Shown here piece after piece: positions 36,435-47,162 of a stretch of DNA of 64,000 bases. A model generated the notes under the pieces. That model searched no databases, was not told where the DNA came from, and saw only the letters and a program-made list of their open reading frames with translations. This DNA is from Halocafeteria seosinensis (Eukaryota; Sar; Bigyra; Bicosoecida). Each line of letters starts with the position of its first letter. Position 1 is the first letter of the stretch. The position numbers and the translations under genes were made by a program. The stretch covers positions 62,001 through 126,000 of the forward strand of contig LVLI01000196.1 of NCBI GenBank assembly GCA_001687465.1, given 5' to 3'.

Positions 36435-36764
36435 CGTGATTAGAGTGTACCGCGCTGGCGGGTGGTGAACTTGTTCGATAAACTAAAATAACTTCCAGGA
36501 TCACTCAAAGAGGAGTACTACGACATCAGACATGACGAAATCCATTTGGAGGCCTTATCTATCCCCGGGTATTGGAGGCAACAATCTTTAGTGGTACTTG
36601 GATTGAAAATTCAAAAATGACAAAAAGGAAACCAAAGGGTGCGCCGGAAGGGAAGGGGGCGATTGGATATTTGAATGAAGCTTTTGGCCGAGAATTCTTC
36701 AGCTTCCCGTTCCTTTCCTGTTTGTTCGTGTGTCCATGTCGGGCAAGTCATTAGGTCAAGTAAA
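36435..36764. promoter_or_regulatory. Divergent promoter region, PFDN4 / PWWP-like A
   Basis: About 330 bases between divergent starts. An in-frame extension of the PWWP-like gene back to 36675 exists but is not used, because its paralogue starts at the equivalent MS(D/E)SD. Confidence 0.45.
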
Positions 36765-38285
36765 ATGTCAGACAGCGATAGCGACACCTTCGAAACTCCT
36801 GTCAAACTCGTGTCTCCTATACCGGAAGACGATGACGAGGAGGATGTGTGGGAGCAGCGCGATAAGTTGAAGGAGGAGGAGGAGGAAGCCAAGAAAGACA
36901 CTACGATAACTGTGGATGACGACTCTAAAGAGAAAAACGAAGAAAAGAACGATATAGAAACAAGTACTGCAGGCACCCCCGAGCATGATGAACGAACCAG
37001 CCCTGGAGCCTCCAGCAACCAGCGTCAATCAGAGCCAGGGTACGTTCAAATTCCCGGTGATTTGGCGTGGTGTTGTAGAACCATGAAAAGCTATGCTTTC
37101 CCGTCTGGCAGTGACACCGACTTAATCAACCCCAAAATTCAGAATCCCAGCACTATTCAACGTATCAAGGAGAAGCGATTTGAATGGGTACGTTTCTTGA
37201 TTTCTGCTCCTTGCCCTCGCAGTGGTTGGGACTAGGAGTCTTTGAAAGCGCAGGATCACCGTCTACGGGGATACAAACCTGGACGCCTTTATTGGCTAAA
37301 TTTGCAGCAAACCAAGGAGCCCCCTTGGCCAGGTTGGGTAAGTGATACTTGCAGTGGTTTCGCTTTTAAGGAAGTTTGACGAGTTCCCCTGCCACCAGGA
37401 TCTTGAGGACACTGAGCTAAAGAAGCGTGTGAGCATCAACCAGCAAGAGCGGGAAGATCCTAGGAGTACGTTACCGATGGTTTAATGAGAAAGTATGGAT
37501 GCACCTATATGCGTCCAACGTTCGCTTTCATCATGCAGAAAGAGTTTACGAGTATATACACAATGTTAAGAAGCGAAACTCTGGCATGTACGTTCGAAAG
37601 AATTATGGACTCGAAATATTCATGGATGAATCTGATTTACTGTTTTTGTTCTGGTTTCAGAGCCGATTCTGAGGAAAGGAAGCAAGTAGTCCCCTTTATC
37701 CCGTTACCAGTGTTGGAGACGTACCTGAATAATGAGAAACTACGAGAGCAGTGGTCTGACTGCTTCCAAACAAATTTGGCCTATCATGCGTTAGGGAAGG
37801 AAGTTAAGGCCTCAAAAGAATTCCCCAAGGAACAGTTGGTAGACTTGGCTCGGAAGCGTCGTACAATCGGTAAGCGGAAGGCTTCCAAACCCGGTTACAA
37901 GCGTGTTCCACCATCAGTTCTGCATTCATGTTTGAGTAAAGGGGTCTCTGACCACAATTACAAAATGTGGATAGATGCCGTAATGTATTCTGAATATGTA
38001 TGGTTTCAGACCGAAAAGATAAGATACGAAGGGCGCGGTTACCTCGTAGAGTCCGGGGAAACCGAAATGGAAGTGTGGATTGACGACGCTACGTCGAAAC
38101 AAAAGTATCTCTACGGTTTTGGGGAACTCTTAGATGCTGAAAAGTATACTAGTGGGGACTCCCAGCCGAATTCTTCCCAGGAATCGGGTCCCACGCCGGG
38201 ACATGCATCGTCAGGTGATGAAGAGGTACAGGGACTGACTGCAGGTACTTCTCCGCTTACTGGCACAAAGCGCGATCGCGAATGA
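36765..38285 (+). CDS. PWWP-like domain protein, tandem paralogue A
   Basis: Four exons (36765-37187, 37254-37337, 37399-37469, 37661-38285) encode 400 residues. The first ~140 residues are acidic and disordered (MSDSDSDTFETPVKL, PIPEDDDEED). The centre resembles a PWWP chromatin-reader module: GRLYWLNLQQTKEPPWPGW, then VVPFIPLPVLETYLN with a helical tail (LAYHALGKEVKASKEF). PWWP domains typically have a (V/L)(W/Y)(A/W)K..G.PWWP strand and a later PF block. The last ~70 residues are Ser/Thr-rich. Exon 3 must end at a GTTACC donor to keep phase, and the same position is used in the paralogue at 38725-40098. Histone or DNA binding is inference from the weak domain match. Confidence 0.7.
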
Positions 38286-38724
38286 AATATTCAACTCTGT
38301 CTTCCCCCGAACAGCGACTCTTCATATCCTACTCGTATACACTTCAGTGTTCCGAACAATAAACAGCAACAATACGCTGCGATCCTCTTTGTGGATTATC
38401 AACTTATACGGTTGTACGGTATAAACCACTGCGCTCTACACATTGGTCCCTTTCGCGCGTAATGACGTGTATCCTGCGACCTGCAGGCTGCAGCCTGCAG
38501 GGTGCTGGTGCTATTTCGCAAAACAAGAGCCTGTTTGTTTTAAACCCAACGTACAGGTAGTATTGAGCCAAGTACACATACACTACTCCGTACAATTGTG
38601 CAACTTACGATTCCTAGCTCTCATCTTGAATGTCCGTACAGTATTAGCAAGGGTGCCTAGTCTGTCAAGGGTTGGCTGTCGTGTCCTGTCTTAAGATCGG
38701 CAGAGTGTGTGTGTGTGTAAGGAA
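38286..38724. other. Spacer between PWWP-like paralogues, with palindrome
   Basis: About 440 bases. An AATAAA hexamer at 38358-38363, 73 bases after the upstream stop, is a likely poly(A) signal. A perfect palindrome occupies 38480-38501. A short TG run (38706-38718) lies just before the next start. Confidence 0.55.
38480..38501. repeat. 22-bp perfect palindrome
   Basis: Self-complementary over 22 bases with arm CCTGCAGGCTG and no spacer. Three PstI-like CTGCAG words are nested in it. It lies between the two tandem PWWP-like genes. It may be a dimeric protein-binding site or a chance product of a short CTGCAGG duplication. Confidence 0.8.
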
Positions 38725-40098
38725 ATGTCGGAAAGTGATGGTGATGACTACGAAGCGAGTGGTAGACTTGAGTCTCCTATACCGGAAGTCGAGGATCCGT
38801 ATGAGGACTTGCAGAGAAATGCGCAATCCAACAATGCCGCTAGTGGCAGCGCTCAACCAGAACCAGAGTACGATTTGAATCCGTATGTCGCTTGCAGTGT
38901 AACAATGGAAAATCTACACTCTTCCATCTGCAGAGATACCGACATGATTAGACCCGAAGCGCAGGATTCTGGTACAATTCAACGTATCAAGGAGAAACGA
39001 ATTGCATGGGTGCGTTCGGTTTGGCTCTTGTTCCCATTACTCGTCTAGCGACTGAGGGCAAGCGCAGGATCAGCTTGTGCCGCCCGGGTGCCTTTATTGG
39101 CTAAAGTTGCAACAGAGTTTGTATAGGTATCCCGCTTGGCCAGTTTGGGTAAGTGAAGCTCGCAGTGGAACGCTTCACGAAAATGACGACTTCCTCCAAA
39201 TGCCAACAGGATATTGAGGACACTCCTCTCACGAATCGTGTAAAAATCACGCAGAAAGAGCGGGAAGATCCTAATGGTGCGTTAGCAATGGTTGAACGAG
39301 GATAGCACAGATGCAACTTCATGTGTTCAACTCCGTTATGGTTATGCAGTAAAACTCTACCAGTATATACACAATGTTAAGCGGCGAGAGCATGCTATGT
39401 AGGTTGGAAGACTCGCGAATACGAAGTGTTCATTTATCATTGGTGAATATGCTTTGCTGCTTTTGTTCTCTCATCTCAGTGCCTATATTGTGAAAGATAG
39501 GGTAGTTCCCTTTATCCCCTTACCTGTGTTGGAGATTTACCTCAATAACAAGGAACTACGGAAGCAATGGTCTGACTGCTTTCAAACGAATTTGGCCTAT
39601 CATGCGTTGGGAAAGGAAGTTAAGTCCTCAAGAGAATACCCAAAGGAGCAGTTGCTAGACTTGGCTCGGAAGCGTCGTGCAATCGGTAGAGAGAAGGCTT
39701 CCAACACCGGCTACAAGCCTGTTTCACATACCGCTCTGCATCCCATTTTGAACAGAGATGTGCCTGGCCCCATCTACAAGCTATGGGTAGATGCCATAAT
39801 GTATTCTGAATATATATGGTTTCAGACCGAGAAGAGAAAATACGAAGATCAGGGCTACGTCGTAGAACCGGGAAACACAGAAACGGAGGTGTGGATTATT
39901 GCCGGCAAATCTAAACAAAAGTATCGCTACGGTTTTAACGAGCTCTTGGATGCTGAAAAGTACATGTACACCAGCGGGGACCCTCAGCCGAGTTCTTCCC
40001 AGGAATCGAGTCCGACTCCGATGCACACGTCATCAGGTGAAGGGGTGGTGACTGCGAGTACTTCTCCAGTGACTGGCGCAAAACGGGATCGTGAATAG
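38725..40098 (+). CDS. PWWP-like domain protein, tandem paralogue B
   Basis: Four exons (38725-39009, 39068-39148, 39209-39279, 39480-40098) encode 351 residues. It aligns with paralogue A over its full length and shares all intron positions and phases: IQRIKEKRIAW|D, CLYWLKLQQSLYRYPAWPVW|D, then ERED|VVPFIPLPVLEIYLNN. The acidic N-terminus is shorter (95 against 141 codons in exon 1). The C-terminal half is the most conserved part, for example YKLWVDAIMYSEYIWFQTEK and EVWIIAGKSKQKYRYGFNEL, so selection acts on more than the PWWP-like core. An AATAAA lies at 40432-40437, which would imply a ~330-base 3' UTR. Function unknown beyond the likely chromatin reader module. Confidence 0.7.
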
Positions 40099-40859
40099 AA
40101 GGTACAGCAGGTAGGGCATGTTAAGAAGTAACTATTCCAGCTTTGTGTTTCCGACCACAATCACCGACCAATTGGAATACACTGCGGTATTCTTTGCGGA
40201 CTAGCCGTGTATCGGGTATAGAGCATTGTGCTGCACCCACTGGCACCATGACTCATTCAGTTCACTCGGAATTCCATTTTGAGCATTAATTGAGTTGACA
40301 AGTTGTACGATTTGGTTGTGAAGTAACCGCATAACCATCATGAGTTAAGCTTGCTTAGCGCTGCAGTATAAATTATAGTACTAACAGAAAGACCTATAGT
40401 GTTGTGTGTAGTTTAGAAACCGTAGTTTTTGAATAAAGGGTAGTAAACGGTGAGGTATCCCGGATCCGATACATCTGGTAGAAAATCTAAGAAAACGTCA
40501 AAGGCGCCGAACTTCAACTTTGGAATCTCAAGAGTCATTCAAGCAGTGATTCAGTTTCTCGCATTTTTGTCGGAGAGCTATTTCGAGGTAAGTTGCCATC
40601 TCGCAATACCTCTGCAGTTGATTGAGACGGAGGGGGTAAAGAAACGTGTTTCTGAGGCGGCAGACCTGAACGCTCCCGCTGTTTCCCTTGGATCTTGTGG
40701 TAGGGGTAGCTATAGGGGAGTGAGCGACCCTCCTGCGCTGCGCCCCTTGGAGCGTCCCTTTGATCCAGAACACTTTGTTTTTTTCGACTTTATACTGCAT
40801 GGTGCAGGTATTTTCTGTCCGAATAGAAGGCGCAAGTAGTGACTTCAAGGTGCATCAAA
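40099..40859. other. Intergenic, PWWP-like B / oxysterol-binding protein
   Basis: About 760 bases. A 130-codon plus-strand frame (40450-40839, GTG start) was examined. It starts basic and has no recognisable domain, and splicing it to the next gene gives a stop, so it is treated as 5' UTR or noncoding. Confidence 0.4.
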
Positions 40860-42510
40860 ATGGCGAGCCACGCGTATACGCCTGCCAGTGCGCAATCCGG
40901 GGATGAAGGAGGGTATGACGGTACGCACGACTTGGAGTATTTTGATATTGCTCAACCTGATCCCGAGGAGACACTAGGTGGATACGTCGAGGATAACCCA
41001 CCCCCTCATCCTTCGACCATCACGCACATGGTGAAGAGTCTCATGCCTGGGCAGGACTTGACGCGAGTTACGATTCCATCTTGGTTCCTGGAACCGCGGT
41101 CATTACTTGAGAAAATGGGGGATACAATGATGCACCCGCATCTACTGCTCCAGTACGTGGTCGATTCCACGGTGTGGACGGTATTCAATGTTCAAACAAC
41201 GTTTGCTTTCACATACACCTTCAACAGGGTTCCCGATATTGAAGATCCTAGCGAGAGAATGATCCATGTTGCGAAATGGTATATTAGCGGCTGGCATCAT
41301 AAGACATCGGTACGTGGATCGACTATGGAGTCAACATGTGGCGTGCTTGTACTTATACGATTTGCTCTCCAACCGAGCTCTTCAGGGCGTGAAGAAGCCT
41401 TATAATCCCATCATTGGGGAAACGTTTGCTACTATTTGGAAACACGATGATGGATCAAGATCTCAATACATTGCTGAGCAGGTGTCGCATCGCCCTCCTG
41501 TGACTGCGTTCTTCTTTGAGAACAAGCCGAAGCAGATCACTATCAATGGACAGGTGCATACAAAGTACGTGTGACCCAAAAGAGTGGATTAACATATTGC
41601 AACATCCCGTCGTCTTGTTTGACCAGATCGAAGTTTCAGGCTCCGCAAACAGCCCAGAGTATACTGGCCGGAGGAGCCTTCTTGAACCTTCACGGCTTGG
41701 AGGAAGAAGTGAGTTGTAAATAACAGACATTCTCTTTGTGCTTTAGTCTGTTACTATGACTCTCTTCTGCAGTATTATATGACTTTCCCCATTTTCAATG
41801 CACATAACTTACTTATGGGGAAATTGCGAACCGAAGTTGGCGGCGAGGCAAGGATTGTCTGCAAGAAAACAGGACATGAAGCTGTGTTGACATTCCATCA
41901 GAAACCTTTCTGGGGTGGTGAGAATAAGATGCACGCTGTTGATATAGAGATTAAAAAGGAAGGGTCGAAAATTGCAACAATTTCTGGTCACTGGAATGAT
42001 AAGCTCTACATAAAGCGTGGTAGCGAGAAGACAGGCAGCCTTATCCTCGATATCAACAAAGAGCCAGTCGATCCGAAATATGTTTTGCCTGAAGAAGAAC
42101 AGGGACCATGGGAGAGCAGACGGCTTTGGCATAGGACAACTCAGATTCTGAACGACAGACCCACAGTCGACTGGGAGGAAGTTGATAAGGAGAAGGGACG
42201 TCTCGAAGAAGATCAACGTAAACTGAAGTGTCATCAGAAGGGCGGAACTGCAAAAGATTGGACCACAAAACTTTTCCACCTTGAAAAAGTGAACAATCCG
42301 CTTACGGGGAAGGAAGAAGACATGTATATTTTTAACCACTTGAAGAGTGAATTTAGTTCACCTGAGGAGAAAGTCAACGTGCTTAAGCTTAGCCGCGAAG
42401 TTGCGATGAATGACCCTCGTAATGACGATCCCGAACAGAGTGCCGGTCTATCCGGACAGAAAGCGTCTGAGGGCAAAGAAGCGGGGGATTCCTCGACCTC
42501 GAAGAAATAG
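40860..42510 (+). CDS. Oxysterol-binding protein-related protein (short ORP)
   Basis: Five exons (40860-41152, 41228-41309, 41386-41564, 41627-41708, 41773-42510) encode 457 residues. It is a short ORP with the lipid-binding ORD only, without PH or ankyrin domains. Diagnostic blocks are LTRVTIPSWFLEPRSLLEK, GVKKPYNPIIGETF (restored by splicing) and the signature EQVSHRPP (~156-163; canonical EQVSHHPP, here with Arg for the second His). They are followed by SKFQAPQTAQSILAGGAFL and YMTFPIFNAHNLLMG. ORPs exchange sterol or PS for PI4P at membrane contact sites. The HHPP-to-HRPP change affects the PI4P phosphate-binding histidines, so PI4P exchange could be altered. Confidence 0.93.
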
Positions 42511-42861
42511 TTTATTTTACTTTGTAAATTAGGGCGTTAGTGCTTTCAGCTAGACCCACTGGTACTGCATACAAATAGACAAAAGAACTCTTTGTCAAAG
42601 GATTTATTGCGTATCATTCCACTCTTTACGTTGCATTCGCAGTTCTCGCCACCGTATCAATCCTTGGGAATCCGGGATATGCCACTTGGACTGTGACTTG
42701 AAGCGGGGCTAACGCCACGAGGAACAAACTGGCTACGCACTGCACTGTAGTACGCAGCCACCCATGGAGTGGATTGGTTGCTCATATGTCAGGGGACAGG
42801 GAAGTACTAATCTTGATATACGTTCTCTGTAGAAATAGTACTAGTAATTGGGACAGACAGC
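42511..42861. other. Intergenic, ORP / IPP isomerase
   Basis: About 350 bases between plus-strand genes. No feature beyond the expected 3' UTR and promoter was recognised. Confidence 0.4.
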
Positions 42862-43950
42862 ATGAGTCGAGCCTTGGCCATCAGTGCATCGGCCGCCTTG
42901 GTTACAGGGACGGCGCTGTATATCGCCTACCGCAAGCTCAAACAGCATAGGAAGAGAGTAGTACGTGGTCTGGACTAAATGAAGAAGTACATGGGGCTTG
43001 TATTCATGTGAGAGTGTCTGTATTTGCAGGCTATGGAACATGTGCACGCGTCCATCATGGAAGCTGACCCCTCCCAGAAGCAACTACTCAGTGAAAACTG
43101 CATTGTAGTGGACGAAAATGATAATATCCTCCGAAGTGGAACAAAGAAAGAGTGTAAGAAAATTCAGTGCTATCCCCAAGGGGAAGAACTCACTTCTGCT
43201 TAGATTTGCTCCCCCTGTGCAGGTCACATTATGCGCAACATCTCCAGCGGTCTGCTACACAGAGCATTTAGTGTGTTTTTATTCAATTCCGAGGGAAAAC
43301 TACTGTTGCAAAAGGTGCGTATTGGTTGGCTCAGCCAATTGTGTAGAGATTGCTGGCCTGAGTGTTCAGAAGCTATAACTCTTCCGCCGGACCTCCTTGA
43401 TCCGCAGCGTTCCAAAGCGAAAATTACGTTCCCCTCTTATTGGGCTAATACTTGCTGTAGCCATCCTTTATACAATGGACAAGAAATGGAGGAAAAAAAT
43501 GCCTTAGGGGTCAAACGTGCAGCTCAGAGAAAACTGAACCAAGAACTTGGCATTCCCCCGGAGCAGCTACCTCTTGATTGTTTCAAATTTCTTACTAGAG
43601 TTCACTACAAAGCAGCTGATGAACATCCGTGGGGAGAACACGAAATTGACTATGTTCTTATTGCCCGTCCTCCCAAAGATGTAAATTTGGATAATGTCAA
43701 TCCCAATGAGGTAGAGGAAGTGAGATATTTTGATAGACAAGCACTGCGAGAGTGGATGAATACGACAGCCAACAAGCAGGAACTGGTGTCTCCCTGGTTT
43801 CAAATAATTGAAGGGTCGTTACTGCAAAATTGGTGGGATGCTTTGGAAGATGATATTAAACATGAGCGACGACTCGCTGATTCTGACTCCGAGTTGAATA
43901 AGTGGGTCGAGCAGAACAAGATCTATCGCGCTGGGGATGACTTCACGTAG
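42862..43950 (+). CDS. IDI: Isopentenyl-diphosphate delta-isomerase, type I
   Basis: Four exons (42862-42960, 43030-43153, 43223-43314, 43408-43950) encode 285 residues. It interconverts IPP and DMAPP in isoprenoid synthesis. Core blocks are ENCIVVDENDNI, SGLLHRAFSVFLFNSEGKLL, QKRSKAKITFPSYWANTCCS (catalytic Cys in TCCSHP, ~121), the Nudix-like RAAQRKLNQELGI and WGEHEIDYVLIARP (catalytic Glu, ~180). The C-terminus PWFQIIEGSLLQNWW is typical. The ~33-residue first exon contains a hydrophobic stretch (LAISASAALVTGTALYIAY), which suggests a signal anchor or targeting peptide. Cytosolic isomerases lack this, so organelle or membrane location is likely. Confidence 0.95.
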
Positions 43951-44010
43951 AAATCTGAATACTGTGAGACTACAATTGTACCTTCCGCTAGAAGTACCTC
44001 GCTATATGCT

Positions 44011-45240
44011 TTATACTACCAAGCTGCTTAAATAACAAGATTCGCTTGTGAAAATGAGCTGACATGGTTGAAGCTCTGCCCTTTCGCAGTTATATGCGGC
44101 TATGAGGCAGCTCAACCCACTCTTCGTGGATGTGTGCCGCTCGTGCATGCTCACCATTTGTTTCCACCATCCGGACACTAGCCGTTCAACAATGCACCTC
44201 CATAGACCGGTTAAAGTAGCGCTACTACGTTCGGGAGTGTCGAATGTTACACCACTAGGACAGGAAAATGAGGTGACCAGCTTCTCCTTAGCACTCGCGC
44301 ACACACGAACTCGATAAATGCCAGCATCGATACCACCAACCCACTCCCCACTTCTCACGTAACCTAAAGGATACCCGCAAGCCCATGCTGTTAGCCATAT
44401 TGGCGATACAGCAGGTTCTGCATACAGCGTTGTATCCATCTTTCTGCAGCGCAATTTGTCTAGAATACGCTCGAAGATTGTCTGAAGTGTGACGAGAGTT
44501 GAGTCGCTACTCGCCAGATAGGATACCTGACCGAAAAAAGATTGAAAAGTAATCAAACAGTCCAGGACCTCGTAGTGTACACTTACCCTAATGGGCTGGC
44601 CAACTTCCAAGAAACATGGTAACACATTACCTAGTGAAATAATCGCAGCTATCTCCCAAAGTTGTCCACTCTCCCGAGAATGCAGTGCCTTGCGTCTCAG
44701 CTCTAATAAGCAGGAAATGGCACGTACGGACGCTCTGAGTTTCTCGACAAATACCTTTGTTCGAACCAGCAATGGAGCGGTAGCAGTCGATATCACGCTG
44801 AATTCTATTCCACTGAAGGACGACAGGACCTTAGCAAACTCTGTAAGCGTGTGATGAGATAAGGCAGCACATTGATCCAACAATGTTGCGGGACGGATTC
44901 CGAAGAGTAGGAAGCTGCTTTCCACCAACAAATTCGAGCACGCCTTCCAGTAGCGCTTCCGGATTTTCCGGGGAATGCTCTTCTCCAGGAGCGTTCTCCC
45001 AAAGTTTTCAACTCCTTCGTAGTTTTCATGCTCAGCACACAATGGAACAACAGAGTCTTCTCGAAGTGTGCCACGGTGAGAACCACTGACGGCCTGAGAG
45101 CAGTGGCTGGCACTGTACAAAGCCTTGGAGCACTGTTTCACCGCTACCAGAGTCTTCAGATCAAACACCCGGGGAGCGAGTAATACCGAGAAAAGTACCA
45201 GCGATTCACCTACACATGCTGGACTGGGATCGGAACTCAT
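44011..45240 (-). CDS. Uncharacterised protein with an in-frame 60-nt intron
   Basis: Frame starting MSSDPSPACVGESLV and ending LIFTSESCYLSSLVV. The region 44527-44586 is exactly 60 nt, begins GTAAGT, has a pyrimidine tract and ends TCAG, so it is most likely a phase-neutral intron that leaves the frame open when unspliced. Spliced length would be 389 codons. The start may be farther upstream: an exon at 45312-45323 (MLSH) joined across a 59-nt intron also fits, but lacks independent support. The N-terminus (VLLAPRVFDLKTLVAVKQCSKAL) is faintly F-box-like. The rest is helical, followed by a beta-rich end (GEWVGGIDAGIYRVRVCA). No family was recognised. Confidence 0.6.
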   Translation of the reverse strand: MSSDPSPACVGESLVLFSVLLAPRVFDLKTLVAVKQCSKALYSASHCSQAVSGSHRGTLREDSVVPLCAEHENYEGVENFGRTLLEKSIPRKIRKRYWKACSNLLVESSFLLFGIRPATLLDQCAALSHHTLTEFAKVLSSFSGIEFSVISTATAPLLVRTKVFVEKLRASVRAISCLLELRRKALHSRESGQLWEIAAIISLGNVLPCFLEVGQPIRVSVHYEVLDCLITFQSFFGQVSYLASSDSTLVTLQTIFERILDKLRCRKMDTTLYAEPAVSPIWLTAWACGYPLGYVRSGEWVGGIDAGIYRVRVCASAKEKLVTSFSCPSGVTFDTPERSSATLTGLWRCIVERLVSGWWKQMVSMHERHTSTKSGLSCLIAAYNCERAELQPCQLIFTSESCYLSSLVV

Positions 45241-45707
45241 CACATTCTCATCCTGGGAGAGGATGACCGTGATCAAATCGATACTCGCCACACACAGATG
45301 ACAGCCTTAACATGACTGAGCATTTTAACAAGTTCATTGCAAGTTCATTGCTCAACAACGGGATGGGGGATTGCAAGTTACCAATCCTGCTTTGTCACTG
45401 CAATCGTTAAATTCGGTCCTACGTGTTGTTTGTGAAGTTATCTACAGACTTACATGACATGATGACATGTTATGCAGGGGGGCTAAACTCATCATACCGC
45501 TGCTGGTTGTTGGCTTTTCGTTGTTTGTATCTTACCGTGATAATACTTTGCACTGGCGTTGAGTTATTCGACAATCAGATGGTTCTTGGTGTTTGTGTGA
45601 TGATGAAGAGTCTTCACTACTGATTAGGTACACTGCATACCAGTAAAGCGATTGACCGATAATATTGCAATTTGCAAGAGCAATAAAACGAAGTTGATCT
45701 ACAATGC
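45241..45707. other. Intergenic between the unknown gene and CWC15
   Basis: About 470 bases between two minus-strand genes. It may include the 12-nt upstream exon of the unknown gene. No RNA gene or repeat was recognised. Confidence 0.4.
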
Positions 45708-46704
45708 CTAATAAAAATATTTGTTTAAGAAGTTCCTGTGAAAGTCGTTTCGTATGGTGTCATTCACGAACCGCCGCTTCTGTTTCGGCTCATCTCGGGC
45801 TTGGTTCTTGAACACAACGTCATCGTTCCATCTTCGTTTTACCACAGCTGACGATCCGGAAGTTCCACCCTCCAAGTTCATCAAAGGATTCCCCTGTACA
45901 AAACGGAGTAAAAGAAGATGTACCAGATGATAGACATGCTCACCTCTTGGAGCGCAAATGCCATACCTTCACCGCTGCTGCCTCCTGTTCTTTCCTCTGT
46001 AACTCTTCGTCTTCTTTTTCCCTCCTCTCTTTTTCTTCTTCTCTTTCCTTCTTAATCTTTTCCAACTCTCTCATGAGTTCAGCTGTATCATCTTCATCTT
46101 CGTCATCCTCAGAATCACTGATCACATACCAACAACAGACGGGGATCTAACGTGTCCCAAAGGAGCTACCCTACAAAGTTTTAAACGTACTTGCTATCAT
46201 CTTCTACTTCAGATTCTTCCCCAAAGTCCGCGTCGGCATCATCATATTTATGCAATTGTTCATATTCTTCAGGTTTCAGCTCAGTCCCAGCTCGATTAGT
46301 TAATTGACGCTGCTGGTGATGGCCACAGCCCTTGTCCTCTATCTGTACGTGGCTCAAGGAGGCGGCACCTGAGTCACCTGCGCTGTCCTGTTGCTGCTTT
46401 TGCTCGAAATGTTTTCGCTCTTTCTCCTCGAGTTCGGCCAATAAATCCTTCTTGCTAATTTCCTCCTGGGTCTTTTGCCCTGGTTTACGGTATTTCAGCC
46501 TCGTTTCAGAAGGTATATCACGGACCGAAAACTGATACGACTTGCCTGCAACACAATATGGTCCATACGTCCCCCCATCGATACACTCTCTATAGCAGTA
46601 GGCCCAAACACACACATACCTCCTGTAAAATATCCTCCTTGGTCAATTTCCTGTGTGCCCCCGCCTTTAGCAGGGGCTAAAGTAGGCCTATGTGCCGTCG
46701 TCAT
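45708..46704 (-). CDS. CWC15: Spliceosome protein CWC15 / CWF15
   Basis: Four exons (46620-46704, 46191-46545, 45967-46117, 45708-45893) encode 258 residues. CWC15 is a small disordered subunit of the Prp19-associated complex. The start MTTAHRPTLAPAKGGG matches the invariant family opening. After splicing come GKSYQFSVRDIPSETRLKYR, an acidic stretch (DSEDDEDEDDTAELMRELEK, family DDDDTAALLAELEKIKKER) and the C-terminal GNPLMNL...KRRWNDDVVFKNQ...FVNDTIRNDFHRNFL. The introns were placed by phase and by this conservation. It is divergent from the first NACHT-ankyrin gene. Confidence 0.95.
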
Positions 46705-47162
46705 TTTACCAACAACTCAGCAGATTTGGTATGGAGTGCTTTGAACACAAACGATAGATGCCGTGCCTTGATATCCACTGATAGCAGAGGTACTTAACAT
46801 TGCATATTCTGCCACACAAGTTGTCTTACATCAGCTACTTGTCCAGGTCACAACAAAGATTTTTGTTTTGCACACTTGTGAACGATTCAACAAATACCGT
46901 ACAACGATGTACCATAATACATAATACCATACCATACAACAAGGCACAGTACGTATACAAAGGTGAATGTTCTCCACGCGTACTTCCAAAGTGTAAGACC
47001 ATGTTTTCACGATACCTGTCAAGCACACAAGTGTGCGACTGAAACATATCTGCTGCATCATAGCTGGCTTGCCAAGTGCTGTATGGTTGCTGGCATCATC
47101 TCAAGTATAGGATCGGCTTGGAACAATTTGACTGGCAAAATAGCCGCCTAGAGGAAGCAGAG
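46705..47162. promoter_or_regulatory. Divergent promoter region, CWC15 / NACHT-ankyrin 1
   Basis: About 460 bases. A 23-codon frame (ATG at 47083, MVAGIISSIGSAWNNLTGKI) ends just before the NACHT start in another frame and may act as an upstream ORF. The region is mildly AT-rich. No clear core element was identified. Confidence 0.4.

Noticed and set aside
40450-40839. 130-codon plus-strand frame before the ORP gene
   Set aside because: GTG start, no domain, and every splice into the ORP gene tried gives a stop. More likely 5' UTR or noncoding.
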